NCBI GenBank assembly: GCA_016183985.1
Contig: JACPDN010000010.1
Coordinates: 558,001 to 622,000 of the forward strand
Direction: 5' to 3'
DNA: 64,000 nt
Source of the DNA: Pseudomonadota bacterium
GTDB lineage: Bacteria > Pseudomonadota > Alphaproteobacteria > Dongiales > Dongiaceae
Of this stretch, positions 8,506 through 15,773 are shown one piece after another (the first letter of the stretch is position 1; each line of letters starts with the position of its first letter). The notes beneath the pieces are model-generated. The model made no database searches, was not told where the DNA came from, and was given only the letters and a program-made list of their open reading frames with translations. The translations under genes were made by a program, and so were the position numbers.

Positions 8506-8830
8506 TAGAAATGCACGGACGAATGACGTCGATGATCTGCTCGCCAAAGCGGCGCAAGCGGCATCGTTCCTGCGCGGCCTGGCGCATGAACACAGGCTGG
8601 CCATTCTATGCGTCCTGGCGACGGGACCGCATTGCGTCGGCGATATCGGTGCAGCGCTCGGCCTCGCCCAACCCAAGGTCTCGCAGCATCTGATGCGGCT
8701 TCGCGCCGACGGCCTGGTGGCAAGCGAACGCGACGGCACCAGCATCTATTACAGCATCGCCAGCAAACCGGCGCAGGAGATTGCCGGCGTGCTCAAAAAG
8801 GCCTTCTGCCCGCCCAAGAAGCGGCGTTGA
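8498..8830 (+). CDS. ArsR-family repressor, BigR/SqrR-like persulfide sensor
   Basis: A 110-residue winged-HTH protein with the ArsR core (LAHEHRLAILCVLATGPHCV, recognition helix LGLAQPKVSQHLMRL). Cys in RLAILC and Cys in KKAFCPP match the pair that forms the disulfide or tetrasulfide switch in BigR and SqrR; the extra Cys in GPHCV is not part of that pair. The ATG at 8498 lies inside the operator and has no Shine-Dalgarno sequence, consistent with a leaderless mRNA; a TTG at 8462 overlapping the LysR stop is an alternative. It leads a unit with two YeeE/YedE genes, the genes BigR-type regulators commonly control. Confidence 0.82.
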   Translation: MNVRNARTNDVDDLLAKAAQAASFLRGLAHEHRLAILCVLATGPHCVGDIGAALGLAQPKVSQHLMRLRADGLVASERDGTSIYYSIASKPAQEIAGVLKKAFCPPKKRR

Positions 8831-8849
8831 AGCGAAAGGAGTAACGAAG

Positions 8850-9278
8850 ATGGATTGGAATGCTTTCAGCCCCGTGACGGCGCTGGCGGGTGGCGCCTTG
8901 ATCGGCCTTTCGGCCGTCATTCTGCTGGCCCTGCTCGGCCGCATCGCCGGCGTGAGCGGTATCCTGGGCGGCGTTCTCCAGAAGCCAGATGCCGACTGGC
9001 CCTGGCGCCTTGCCTTCCTGGTTGGCCTGCCTCTGGGCGCGATGTTGATGGCACAGGCGCTGGGTGGTGTCGCGCTCACGCTACCCGCGGGCATTGGCAT
9101 CGTGATCGCGGCGGGGGTGCTGGTGGGCTTCGGCACGCGGCTTGGCGGCGGCTGCACCAGCGGTCATGGCATCTGCGGCCTGGCGCGGCTCTCGCCCCGC
9201 TCGCTCGCGGCGGTTCTGGTCTTCATGGCCAGCGCCATGGTCACGGTCTTCATCACACATCACGTCATCGGCAGGTGA
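8850..9278 (+). CDS. YeeE/YedE-family sulfur transporter, first half-size subunit (PmpA-like)
   Basis: A 142-residue membrane protein with about four helices. It contains the family signature GGGCTSGHGICGLARLSPRS, whose Cys is part of the thiosulfate-conducting cysteine set in YeeE/TsuA. AAAGGAG lies upstream of the ATG at 8850. Full-length YeeE is about twice this size; here the fold is split between this gene and the next, as in the PmpA/PmpB pairs found in alphaproteobacteria. Import of thiosulfate or another reduced sulfur species is likely but the substrate is inferred. It starts 19 bases after the repressor gene. Confidence 0.88.
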   Translation: MDWNAFSPVTALAGGALIGLSAVILLALLGRIAGVSGILGGVLQKPDADWPWRLAFLVGLPLGAMLMAQALGGVALTLPAGIGIVIAAGVLVGFGTRLGGGCTSGHGICGLARLSPRSLAAVLVFMASAMVTVFITHHVIGR

Positions 9279-9282
9279 TCTC

Positions 9283-9720
9283 ATGGCACGCATTCTCGCC
9301 GCTTTATTGTCGGGTCTCGTCTTCGGTGCCGGTCTCGCGCTTTCCGGCATGTCGAACCCCGCCAAAGTCCTGGGCTTCCTCGATCTCGGCGCCATTCCCG
9401 CCGGCGGGTGGGATCCGAGCCTCGCTTTCGTCATGGGCGGGGCGCTGGCTGTTGCGTTGCCTGGCTTTGCCTGGCTCCGGCGCCAACAGCAATCGGGGGC
9501 GCGGCCGGTCGTGGCGGACGGCTTTCACTGGCCGGCGGCGCAAGGGCTCGATATTCGCCTGATCCTCGGCAGCGCCATCTTCGGCATGGGCTGGGGCCTT
9601 GCCGGCATCTGCCCCGGCCCGGCCCTCACTTTGTTGGTCCTCGCGCCGCAAACGGGTGTCATCTTCGTTGCGGCCATGATCGTCGGCATGGCCGGATACG
9701 TCCTCACGACCAAGCGCTGA
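9283..9720 (+). CDS. YeeE/YedE-family sulfur transporter, second half-size subunit (PmpB-like)
   Basis: A 145-residue membrane protein starting MARILAALLSGLVFGAGLALSGM. It holds the second half of the YeeE fold, with FGMGWGLAGICPGPAL carrying the conserved Cys-Pro-Gly. The ATG at 9283 has an AGGTGA upstream and follows the first subunit by only four bases, so both are made together and probably assemble into one channel. Confidence 0.88.
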   Translation: MARILAALLSGLVFGAGLALSGMSNPAKVLGFLDLGAIPAGGWDPSLAFVMGGALAVALPGFAWLRRQQQSGARPVVADGFHWPAAQGLDIRLILGSAIFGMGWGLAGICPGPALTLLVLAPQTGVIFVAAMIVGMAGYVLTTKR

Positions 9721-9731
9721 AAGGCTGCTCC

Positions 9732-10355
9732 ATGTTCTATGAACCACGGCTCGGCAATAGCGGCCTCGCCATCGATCCCTTGAAGGCACTTGTCGTGCCG
9801 CGGCCGATCGGCTGGATCTCCAGCGTCGATCTCGAAGGGCGTGTCAATCTGGCGCCGTTCAGCTTCTTCAATATGGTGGCGGACAGCCCGCCCATCGTCA
9901 TGTTCGCACCCACCGGCGCCAAGGCCGATGGCAGCCGCAAGGATTCGCTCAACAATGCCGAGGCGGTCGGCGCCTTTGTCGTCAACCTCGCGACCTACGA
10001 CCTGCGCGACCAGATGAATGCCACCTCGGCGCGCCTGCCTGCCGGCGTCAATGAAGCGGAGGCGGCCGGGCTCGACATGGTGCCGTCCTCAATCGTGGCA
10101 CCACCCCGGGTCAAGGCCTCACCCGTGGCGTTGGAGTGCCGCTATTTGCAGAGCGTGACCTTGCCCAGCCTTGATCCCGCCGAACCCAATACGGTGGTCT
10201 TCGGCGATATCGTCGGCGTTCATATCGATGACAGCTTGATCGCCGATGGGCGGGTCGACATCACCCGCGCCAAGCCGATCGCCCGCATGGGCTATTCGCT
10301 CTATGCCGTGGTTGAGCAGACTTTTCGCATGACGCGTCCGGCCAGCGCTGACTAG
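9732..10355 (+). CDS. Flavin reductase-like FMN-binding protein
   Basis: This 207-residue protein has the flavin reductase-like fold: PRPIGWISSVDLEGRVNLAPFSFFN near the N-terminus is the FMN-binding segment, followed by PPIVMFAP. It begins 11 bases after the second YeeE/YedE gene and is probably in the same transcript. A redox role connected with sulfur handling is an inference from position only; family members reduce flavins or act as flavin-dependent oxidoreductases with many partners. Confidence 0.85.
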   Translation: MFYEPRLGNSGLAIDPLKALVVPRPIGWISSVDLEGRVNLAPFSFFNMVADSPPIVMFAPTGAKADGSRKDSLNNAEAVGAFVVNLATYDLRDQMNATSARLPAGVNEAEAAGLDMVPSSIVAPPRVKASPVALECRYLQSVTLPSLDPAEPNTVVFGDIVGVHIDDSLIADGRVDITRAKPIARMGYSLYAVVEQTFRMTRPASAD

Positions 10356-10386
10356 AGAATGCGCCGATGGAAGGGTCGACTGAAAC

Positions 10387-11244
10387 CTACCAGCTGAGGT
10401 AAGGCAAAGCGAAATCGGGGCGCGGGCCGCCGCGGGACAATTCCTTCAGCGCCAGCGCATCCACCCTGCCGTCCCTCAACAGCACGGCATGATGGATGCC
10501 GCCACCGATCAGCAGCGATTTGGCGCCGATGCCGGCAGCGCCTGCCACATCGGTGCGCAAGGCGTCGCCGATGCCGATCAGGCGCGACGGTGTCACATGG
10601 AAATCGCCGAGCACCCGGCGATAGATGCCGGCATAGGGCTTGCCTTCGATGAGAATGCGCCCGTCCATTTCGAAATAGGCCTCGGCAATGGCGCCGGCAC
10701 AGATTTCGGCGATGCCGCCACGATGGACGATGAGATCCGGATTGGCGCAAACCAGGGTGAGGTTTCGTGCTCGCGCTGCTTTGAGAAGGTCGGCGAAATC
10801 CTCGACCTTCACCTCGGGACTGGCAACACCCAGCACCAGCAGGAAATCGGCAGCATCGATATCGCTCACCAGCTCGATATCGAGTCCTTCGGTGAAGGTG
10901 CGGTCTTGCGCCCCGATGATCTGGTAGGCTTTCCTGCCAAGGCTCTCATAGCCCTCGGCATCGCGTTTGGCGATGTGGTTCCACACCTCCTCGCCCGACG
11001 TGTAGAAACCGGTGTAGAGATCGTCCGTGATTCCCATCTCGCGCAGGCGTGGCCGCACGGTTTCGATGCGGCGCGGTGCGTTGGAGACCAGCGCCACCGG
11101 AATATTGCGCGCCTTCAGCCCATGCAAGGCCTCAATTGCGGCCGGGTAAGCCTTGATGCCGTCATGCATGCAGCCCCAAAGATCCATCACCACAAGGTCG
11201 ATCTGGTCGGCAATGGCGGAAAGGCCGCTGGGGAATTGGGTCAT
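10387..11244 (-). CDS. HAD-superfamily class IIA protein (TIGR01459-like)
   Basis: A 285-residue NagD-like HAD protein. Motif I reads VVMDLWGCMHDG: the nucleophile Asp is present but the second Asp of DxD is replaced by Trp. Motif II is SNAP, the Lys motif is IEGKPYAGIYR, and the acidic motif is GIGDALRTDVAGA. The DxWG variant is, to my recollection, typical of this proteobacterial subfamily, so it is probably inherited rather than a local defect. The substrate is unknown. It converges with the flavin reductase-like gene. Confidence 0.85.
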   Translation of the reverse strand: MTQFPSGLSAIADQIDLVVMDLWGCMHDGIKAYPAAIEALHGLKARNIPVALVSNAPRRIETVRPRLREMGITDDLYTGFYTSGEEVWNHIAKRDAEGYESLGRKAYQIIGAQDRTFTEGLDIELVSDIDAADFLLVLGVASPEVKVEDFADLLKAARARNLTLVCANPDLIVHRGGIAEICAGAIAEAYFEMDGRILIEGKPYAGIYRRVLGDFHVTPSRLIGIGDALRTDVAGAAGIGAKSLLIGGGIHHAVLLRDGRVDALALKELSRGGPRPDFALPYLSW

Positions 11245-11311
11245 GTCACTCTTGTTTGTACTTGGTTGACGGTGCCTGGTTCTGCGCCTGGTTCTGGGCC
11301 CGGATCTCGGC

Positions 11312-12658
11312 CTAGGTCAGCGCAGATGTCTCGGCGCGGGCGATGCGCGGTTCGCCGAAAAGATAGCCCTGGCCGAAATCGAGATGCATGTCGAGGAGTT
11401 CGAGCAGCATCGGCTCGGATTCGATATGGTCGGCTATGAGGTCGATGGCGAAGGAATCGAGCATCCGCTTGAACTCTTCCGGATCGTCGCCAAGCGCACC
11501 AGCGCGTGCAGCGGCGATCAGGCGTTCGGCCTCGACCTTCATGAAGCGGAAATGGTGGCTCGATAGCTGCGACGGGTTGAGGTCGAAATGCGTCACCTGG
11601 TCCAGGCTGAACCGATAGCCAAGCTGGGCGAGGCGCTCGAGATCGCGTAGCAGGGCCTCATCGGCCGTCTCCATCGTCCGCTGCGAAAATTCGAAAACGA
11701 TGGCGGGTGCCAGCTCCGCATTCTGCGCCATCATGTTGATGAACTCGCGGAAGAAATCACGATCGGCCAAGGTGTGGGCCGAGATATTGAGGAAGAAGCC
11801 GATACCGGCATTCCCTTTGCGGATGCGGCGCAGGATCTGGATGCAGCGGAACAGCTGCATGTTGTCGATCGCCGTCACCAGGCCGTGCTGCTCGGCGATA
11901 TCGAGATATTGTTCCGGCGTCAGCACGCGGCCGTCGCTGATGCGCACGCGTGAGAAGCATTCGAAGAAGCGGCGCTTCCGCTGCGGCAGGGTGACGACGG
12001 GCTGCAGGGCAAGCTCGACACCGTTTTCGCGCAAGCCCTCGCGCAGGGCATCCAGGATTTCGTCTTCAGCGAGATCATAGGCCACGGGCGGCATGGGCAA
12101 GCTGGCGCCGGGGCCGCCGGCAGCGGCCGATGCCGAGACGATCTCCGGTGCCGGCCGCAATGCGGCAGGCCTGGGCGCCGCGGGTTTCTCGACGACGACA
12201 GCCGTCTCTATGGCCGGCTTCTCGACAACTGGTTTGGCCGCAGCGACCGGCTTTGCCGCCGCCTTCGCGCCGGCCGTGCGGGCGCCATAAAGCTGCTCGA
12301 TCAGTTTTTGCAGCACCTTCACTTCATTGACGACGTCGCCCACATCCTGCGCCGGCGCACTCGCCAGGTTGGCCAGGGTGGCGCGGAGCTGCAGCATGTC
12401 GTCTTCGAGCTTGCGCTGGTCCTGCAAGACATCGGCGAGCAGGCGGTTGAGCTCGGAAAGGGATTGCGACTGCGCCCGCGAGCGGGCCTTGCCCAGCATC
12501 GCCTGATGCAGCAGCCCACCCGCCATGACGATGAACCCGCTGGCGATATAGGCGAGGATGCGCGAGATGGCGGGGAAGAATTCCGGCAGCCAGAAGGCGA
12601 CCAGGACCGCGCCCAGCGAATACAGCAGAAAGACGAGGATATGGGCGCGCTGGGTCAT
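11312..12658 (-). CDS. TipF-like membrane protein with degenerate EAL domain
   Basis: Residues 6-27 and 32-52 are hydrophobic helices, residues about 57-120 look coiled-coil, an Ala/Pro/Lys/Val-rich linker follows to about residue 180, and the remainder is an EAL domain. The signature EAL is ECF (first Glu kept), the metal-binding DDFG region reads SLDQVTHF, and FGQGYLFGEP marks the C-terminal loop. Loss of the second Asp suggests no phosphodiesterase activity. The architecture and 448-residue length match Caulobacter TipF, a c-di-GMP-binding protein that positions the flagellum. That function here is inferred; no flagellar genes are nearby. Confidence 0.8.
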   Translation of the reverse strand: MTQRAHILVFLLYSLGAVLVAFWLPEFFPAISRILAYIASGFIVMAGGLLHQAMLGKARSRAQSQSLSELNRLLADVLQDQRKLEDDMLQLRATLANLASAPAQDVGDVVNEVKVLQKLIEQLYGARTAGAKAAAKPVAAAKPVVEKPAIETAVVVEKPAAPRPAALRPAPEIVSASAAAGGPGASLPMPPVAYDLAEDEILDALREGLRENGVELALQPVVTLPQRKRRFFECFSRVRISDGRVLTPEQYLDIAEQHGLVTAIDNMQLFRCIQILRRIRKGNAGIGFFLNISAHTLADRDFFREFINMMAQNAELAPAIVFEFSQRTMETADEALLRDLERLAQLGYRFSLDQVTHFDLNPSQLSSHHFRFMKVEAERLIAAARAGALGDDPEEFKRMLDSFAIDLIADHIESEPMLLELLDMHLDFGQGYLFGEPRIARAETSALT

Positions 12659-12717
12659 GGAGATAGCCCTAGCAAATCCTTGGTTAAGGGCGTCTTAAGA
12701 AAAGAAGGCCGCGCATC

Positions 12718-13794
12718 CTAGCGGTGATCGGCACCGATGGCATCCTTCACATGGGCAAAACCATCGGCGGCAAGCAAGGCGGGCAGGCCCGCCGCGATGC
12801 GGGCGGCCAGTCCCGGCCCCTCATAGACCATGGCGGAATAGAACTGCACCAGCGAGGCCCCGGCGCGGATCTTGGCATAGGCGTCGCGGGCCGAACCGAC
12901 GCCACCCACGCCAATCAGCGGCAGCTGGCCTTGGGTAAGGCCGTACATGCGTCCCAAAAGGACCGTCGAGGGGCCAAAAAGGGGCACACCGGAAAGCCCG
13001 CCGGTTTCCCGCGCCGTCTCAGCCTCATGCAAGGCCGGCCGCGCGATGGTCGTGTTGCTGATGATGAGCCCGTCGAGCCCGGTGCTGAGTGCCACCTCGG
13101 CGATGTCGCGCTGGTCGTCCGCAGTGAGGTCGGGGGCGATCTTCAGCAGAAGTGGTGGCCGGTTGGGCAAGCGGTCGCGCGCGGCGCGGGTGCGGCCGAT
13201 GAGCTCGGCCAAGGGTTCCTTGCCCTGGAGCACACGTAGGCCCGGCGTGTTGGGCGAGGAAACGTTGATCACCAGATAATCGGCCAGCGGCCCCAGCTTA
13301 CCCACGCCCAGCTCGTAATCGGCGGCGGCGTCCTCTGTCTCCTTGTTCTTGCCGAGATTGACGCCGACGATGCCGGCCTTGCGCTGGCGTGCGGCGAGGC
13401 GGACGGCCACGGCATCCATGCCGTCATTGTTGAAGCCCATGCGGTTGATGACGGCGCGGTCGGCGGGAAGCCGGAACAGGCGCGGGCGTGGATTGCCGGC
13501 CTGGGGCCGTGGCGTCACCGAACCGATCTCGACAAAGCCGAAACCGAGGCCCAAGGCACCGCGATAGCATTCGGCATTCTTGTCGAAACCGGCGGCAAGG
13601 CCTAGCGGATTGGGAAAGTCGAGCGACCACAGGCGCTGGGCGAGTTTGGGGTCAGGCGCTGGTGTTGCGCCCGTCTCCATCCTTGGCCCCGGCCGCAGGG
13701 AAAGGGCCTTCACGGCCAGACGATGCGCCGTCTCCGCCTCGAGGCGGAACAGGGCTGGACGCAACAGCGGATAGATCAAATCGGCGCTCTTCAT
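12718..13794 (-). CDS. pyrD: Dihydroorotate dehydrogenase (quinone), class 2
   Basis: Membrane-associated flavoprotein oxidising dihydroorotate to orotate in pyrimidine synthesis, passing electrons to quinone. Seen are LDFPNPLGLAAGFDKNAE (FMN site), NVSSPNTPGLRVLQ with the catalytic Ser of class 2, and GVGGVGSARDAYAKIRAGA. The N-terminal helix region (YPLLRPALFRLEAETAHRLA) is the quinone/membrane-contact extension. The ATG at 13794 gives 358 residues and the usual class 2 start; the frame is open to 13833 with atypical residues. It converges with no neighbour and stands alone before a long intergenic region. Confidence 0.95.
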   Translation of the reverse strand: MKSADLIYPLLRPALFRLEAETAHRLAVKALSLRPGPRMETGATPAPDPKLAQRLWSLDFPNPLGLAAGFDKNAECYRGALGLGFGFVEIGSVTPRPQAGNPRPRLFRLPADRAVINRMGFNNDGMDAVAVRLAARQRKAGIVGVNLGKNKETEDAAADYELGVGKLGPLADYLVINVSSPNTPGLRVLQGKEPLAELIGRTRAARDRLPNRPPLLLKIAPDLTADDQRDIAEVALSTGLDGLIISNTTIARPALHEAETARETGGLSGVPLFGPSTVLLGRMYGLTQGQLPLIGVGGVGSARDAYAKIRAGASLVQFYSAMVYEGPGLAARIAAGLPALLAADGFAHVKDAIGADHR

Positions 13795-14255
13795 GCTGAC
13801 GCCCGACCTAACGAAAGAGTGGCCGTCGGGCAAGGGGTGAGAGGTCTAGGTAGAATGTCCGGAAAGGCCGGGCTTAAGCCCCAAAAAGCCATATCAGGGA
13901 TTATTCCCTAGTTCGGCGATTTTTTTCACGTATTGCGGAAAATTCCAAGCCTGTCGGAAGCGACGGAAAAATAAGCGGAAAGTACTGTCGAGCAATAGAT
14001 TAACAAGTTCATTGTCGGTCTAAAGTATACAGTGCTCTAATCCTAATATTTTTAAATGAGTTGTTCTTTCCGCGGATTTCATGCGTTAAAATGATAACGA
14101 TCATGACGAATTGGCGCTGCCTTCGGGGGGAGGCAAGGCCGGTTTCGGAAGATGATCCTGGACCCTGTGTGTCTGGTGTCCGTTTAGGAAAGGAACGCTT
14201 CGTCCTGGGCTGCGGCAAGCGCGTCGTATTGGCTTGAACATTAGGAGAAGCGATC
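13795..14255. other. Intergenic region between pyrD and the S24-type regulator
   Basis: About 460 bases, AT-rich compared with the flanks, upstream of two divergently oriented genes. It holds an ATGAT-N4-ATCAT inverted repeat at 14091-14104 and should contain both promoters, but I find no convincing -35/-10 pair, RNA gene or ORF. AGGAG at 14243-14247 is the ribosome binding site for the GTG at 14256. Confidence 0.5.
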
Positions 14256-14969
14256 GTGTCAGTTCCCATGTTGCAGCATGCCGACGTTTGGCGCGGTATT
14301 GATCGACTGGCCGCCAAACATGGGCTTTCCGCCTCGGGTCTCGCGCGTCGCGCAGGCCTCGATCCCACGGCTTTCAACCCGTCGAAGCGCATCACGCGCG
14401 AGGGCCGGCCGCGCTGGCCCAGCACTGAATCGCTCTCCAAGATCCTCACCGTCACCGGCGAACCCTTCGTCGATTTCGTGCTGCTGACCGGCGCCGGCAC
14501 GGGCGAAGCCAGCGGCAACGGCCATGGCGGTGCCGCCGGTTTCGACCAGGCCATTACCGGCGGCCGCGTGGTCGGGAAGGCTACCGCCCGCACCATCCCC
14601 GTCATTACGCTGGATCGCCTGGCTGCCGGCGAATGCTTCGATGACGGCGGCACACCGGCAGGCAATGACTGGGGTCATCTCGAATTTGCCGGCGCCGGCA
14701 AGGATTGCTTCGGCGTCGAGATCACCGGCACCGATTTCGACCCGATCTACCGCGACGGCGATACGCTGGTGGCGGCGCGCGGGGCGGAGATCCGCCGCGG
14801 CGACCGCATCATCATCGGCACCAGCGCCGGCACGGTCCTGGTCCGGAAAGTCGTGCGCCATGACGCCGACGGCTATTACCTGGAGGCGGTCCGCCAGCCG
14901 GGCCAGCCGCAATTTGTGCCGCAGGACCAGGTTCGCTTCACCGCCCGGATCCAATGGGTAAGCCAGTAA
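14256..14969 (+). CDS. HTH regulator with S24 peptidase fold lacking the catalytic serine
   Basis: A 237-residue protein: N-terminal HTH (HGLSASGLARRAGLDPTAF, then SKRITREGRPRWPSTES, a conserved hallmark of an alphaproteobacterial repressor family) and a C-terminal LexA/CI-type domain. In the usual family the nucleophile is in GDSMxPLYRDGD; here the same place reads GTDFDPIYRDGD, with Asp where Ser should be. The Lys candidate remains in VLVRKVV. Self-cleavage would therefore be lost while the dimer fold is kept. The GTG start at 14256 is supported by AGGAG eight bases upstream. A hairpin follows at 14995-15028. Confidence 0.83.
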   Translation: MSVPMLQHADVWRGIDRLAAKHGLSASGLARRAGLDPTAFNPSKRITREGRPRWPSTESLSKILTVTGEPFVDFVLLTGAGTGEASGNGHGGAAGFDQAITGGRVVGKATARTIPVITLDRLAAGECFDDGGTPAGNDWGHLEFAGAGKDCFGVEITGTDFDPIYRDGDTLVAARGAEIRRGDRIIIGTSAGTVLVRKVVRHDADGYYLEAVRQPGQPQFVPQDQVRFTARIQWVSQ

Positions 14970-14994
14970 TCCTCTGAGATAACTAAATAAATAC

Positions 14995-15028
14995 CAAGCG
15001 CCCGACCGGATATTCCGCCGGGCGCTTG
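14995..15028 (+). terminator. 10-bp perfect hairpin after the S24-type gene
   Basis: Arms CAAGCGCCCG (14995-15004) and CGGGCGCTTG (15019-15028) pair perfectly around a 14-base loop. No U-tract follows, so termination may be weak. The last three bases are part of the next gene's -35 box. Confidence 0.5.
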
Positions 15029-15054
15029 ACTTTGCAGTGTTTGTTCCCTATATG
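15026..15054 (+). promoter_or_regulatory. Sigma-70-type promoter of the small LexA-box gene
   Basis: TTGACT (15026-15031), 17-base spacer and TATATG (15049-15054) give a near-consensus promoter. Transcription should start near 15061, leaving a short leader before the ribosome binding site GGGAG at 15072-15076. Confidence 0.65.
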
Positions 15055-15057
15055 TTC
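15043..15057 (+). promoter_or_regulatory. LexA (SOS) box, GTTC-N7-GTTC
   Basis: GTTC at 15043-15046 and GTTC at 15054-15057 are separated by exactly seven bases, the alphaproteobacterial LexA operator. It overlaps the -10 hexamer of the promoter at 15026-15054, the expected place for repression. Confidence 0.7.
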
Positions 15058-15083
15058 CAGCACGGATGGACGGGAGAACGACC

Positions 15084-15518
15084 ATGGCGCGCGTTGCTAA
15101 GCGGATCGAGATACCGGCGGCGGAAGAGGGCCTGCTTCAGGCGAGCTTCGATTTCCTGCCGGAGGAAATGCGCCTGCGCCGCCGCTTCGGGTCCGAGAAC
15201 GCCGCGGAATGGGCGCAAAGGCGGGCCCAGCTCAAATTGATTGATCGCCAGGTCATCAGCACCGGCTCTCGTCTCGCCGCCGCGCGGTTACGGGAAATCC
15301 TGCGTCCCACGGAATCGGCTCCAGCCGAAAGCGATCACCCGCCAATCGATCGTCCCGAAATCGATCGCTTGGCGCAGCAGCGGGCCGAACTGCGCGAGCT
15401 GGGCGCCGCCTTGTTCTATTTTCGCGACGAACCGCCTGCTGTGACGGTGGATGAGGGCGATGCGCGACAGCAACGCCTGCATCCGCGGCCGCTCCCCGCA
15501 CGCTATTTCGGCCAATAG
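15084..15518 (+). CDS. Uncharacterised 144-residue protein, predicted SOS-regulated
   Basis: I do not recognise the family. The protein is charged, Arg/Glu/Ala-rich and probably mainly helical, with no signal peptide, membrane segment or cysteine; it starts MARVAKRIEIPAAEEGLLQA and has two helical blocks (residues about 12-75 and 85-115) with a proline-rich break. The ATG at 15084 has GGGAG at a good distance; an ATG at 15066 in frame is less well placed. A strong promoter with a LexA box lies directly upstream, so it should be induced by DNA damage. It is not ImuA, RecA or a recognised error-prone polymerase factor. A small DNA-repair or division-related protein is only a guess. Confidence 0.75.
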   Translation: MARVAKRIEIPAAEEGLLQASFDFLPEEMRLRRRFGSENAAEWAQRRAQLKLIDRQVISTGSRLAAARLREILRPTESAPAESDHPPIDRPEIDRLAQQRAELRELGAALFYFRDEPPAVTVDEGDARQQRLHPRPLPARYFGQ

Positions 15519-15773
15519 ATGCTGATATATCGATCCTGACATCTGGTATTCGCACCCAACATTCGTGACTGCTTGATGCATCCTGTCGCATCTCGCACCC
15601 GCCACGAAGCTTGCGCCTCACGCAAAAGCGTCCTAGCGTTTCATTCGGATATGCGACGATCCGCATGACTGCCTGTGCGAACATGATTGCTTGTGCCGAC
15701 GCCTCGTGCGTCTCAAGGGCCGGCAGTCTCGTCGGCCTCCATGCTGGGTCGGTTTTCACGAGTGAGGTTCGCC

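Noticed and set aside
14091-14104. ATGAT-N4-ATCAT as FNR or Fur site
   Set aside because: The outer bases differ from TTGAT-N4-ATCAA, and the repeat is too short for a Fur box; kept only as an inverted repeat.
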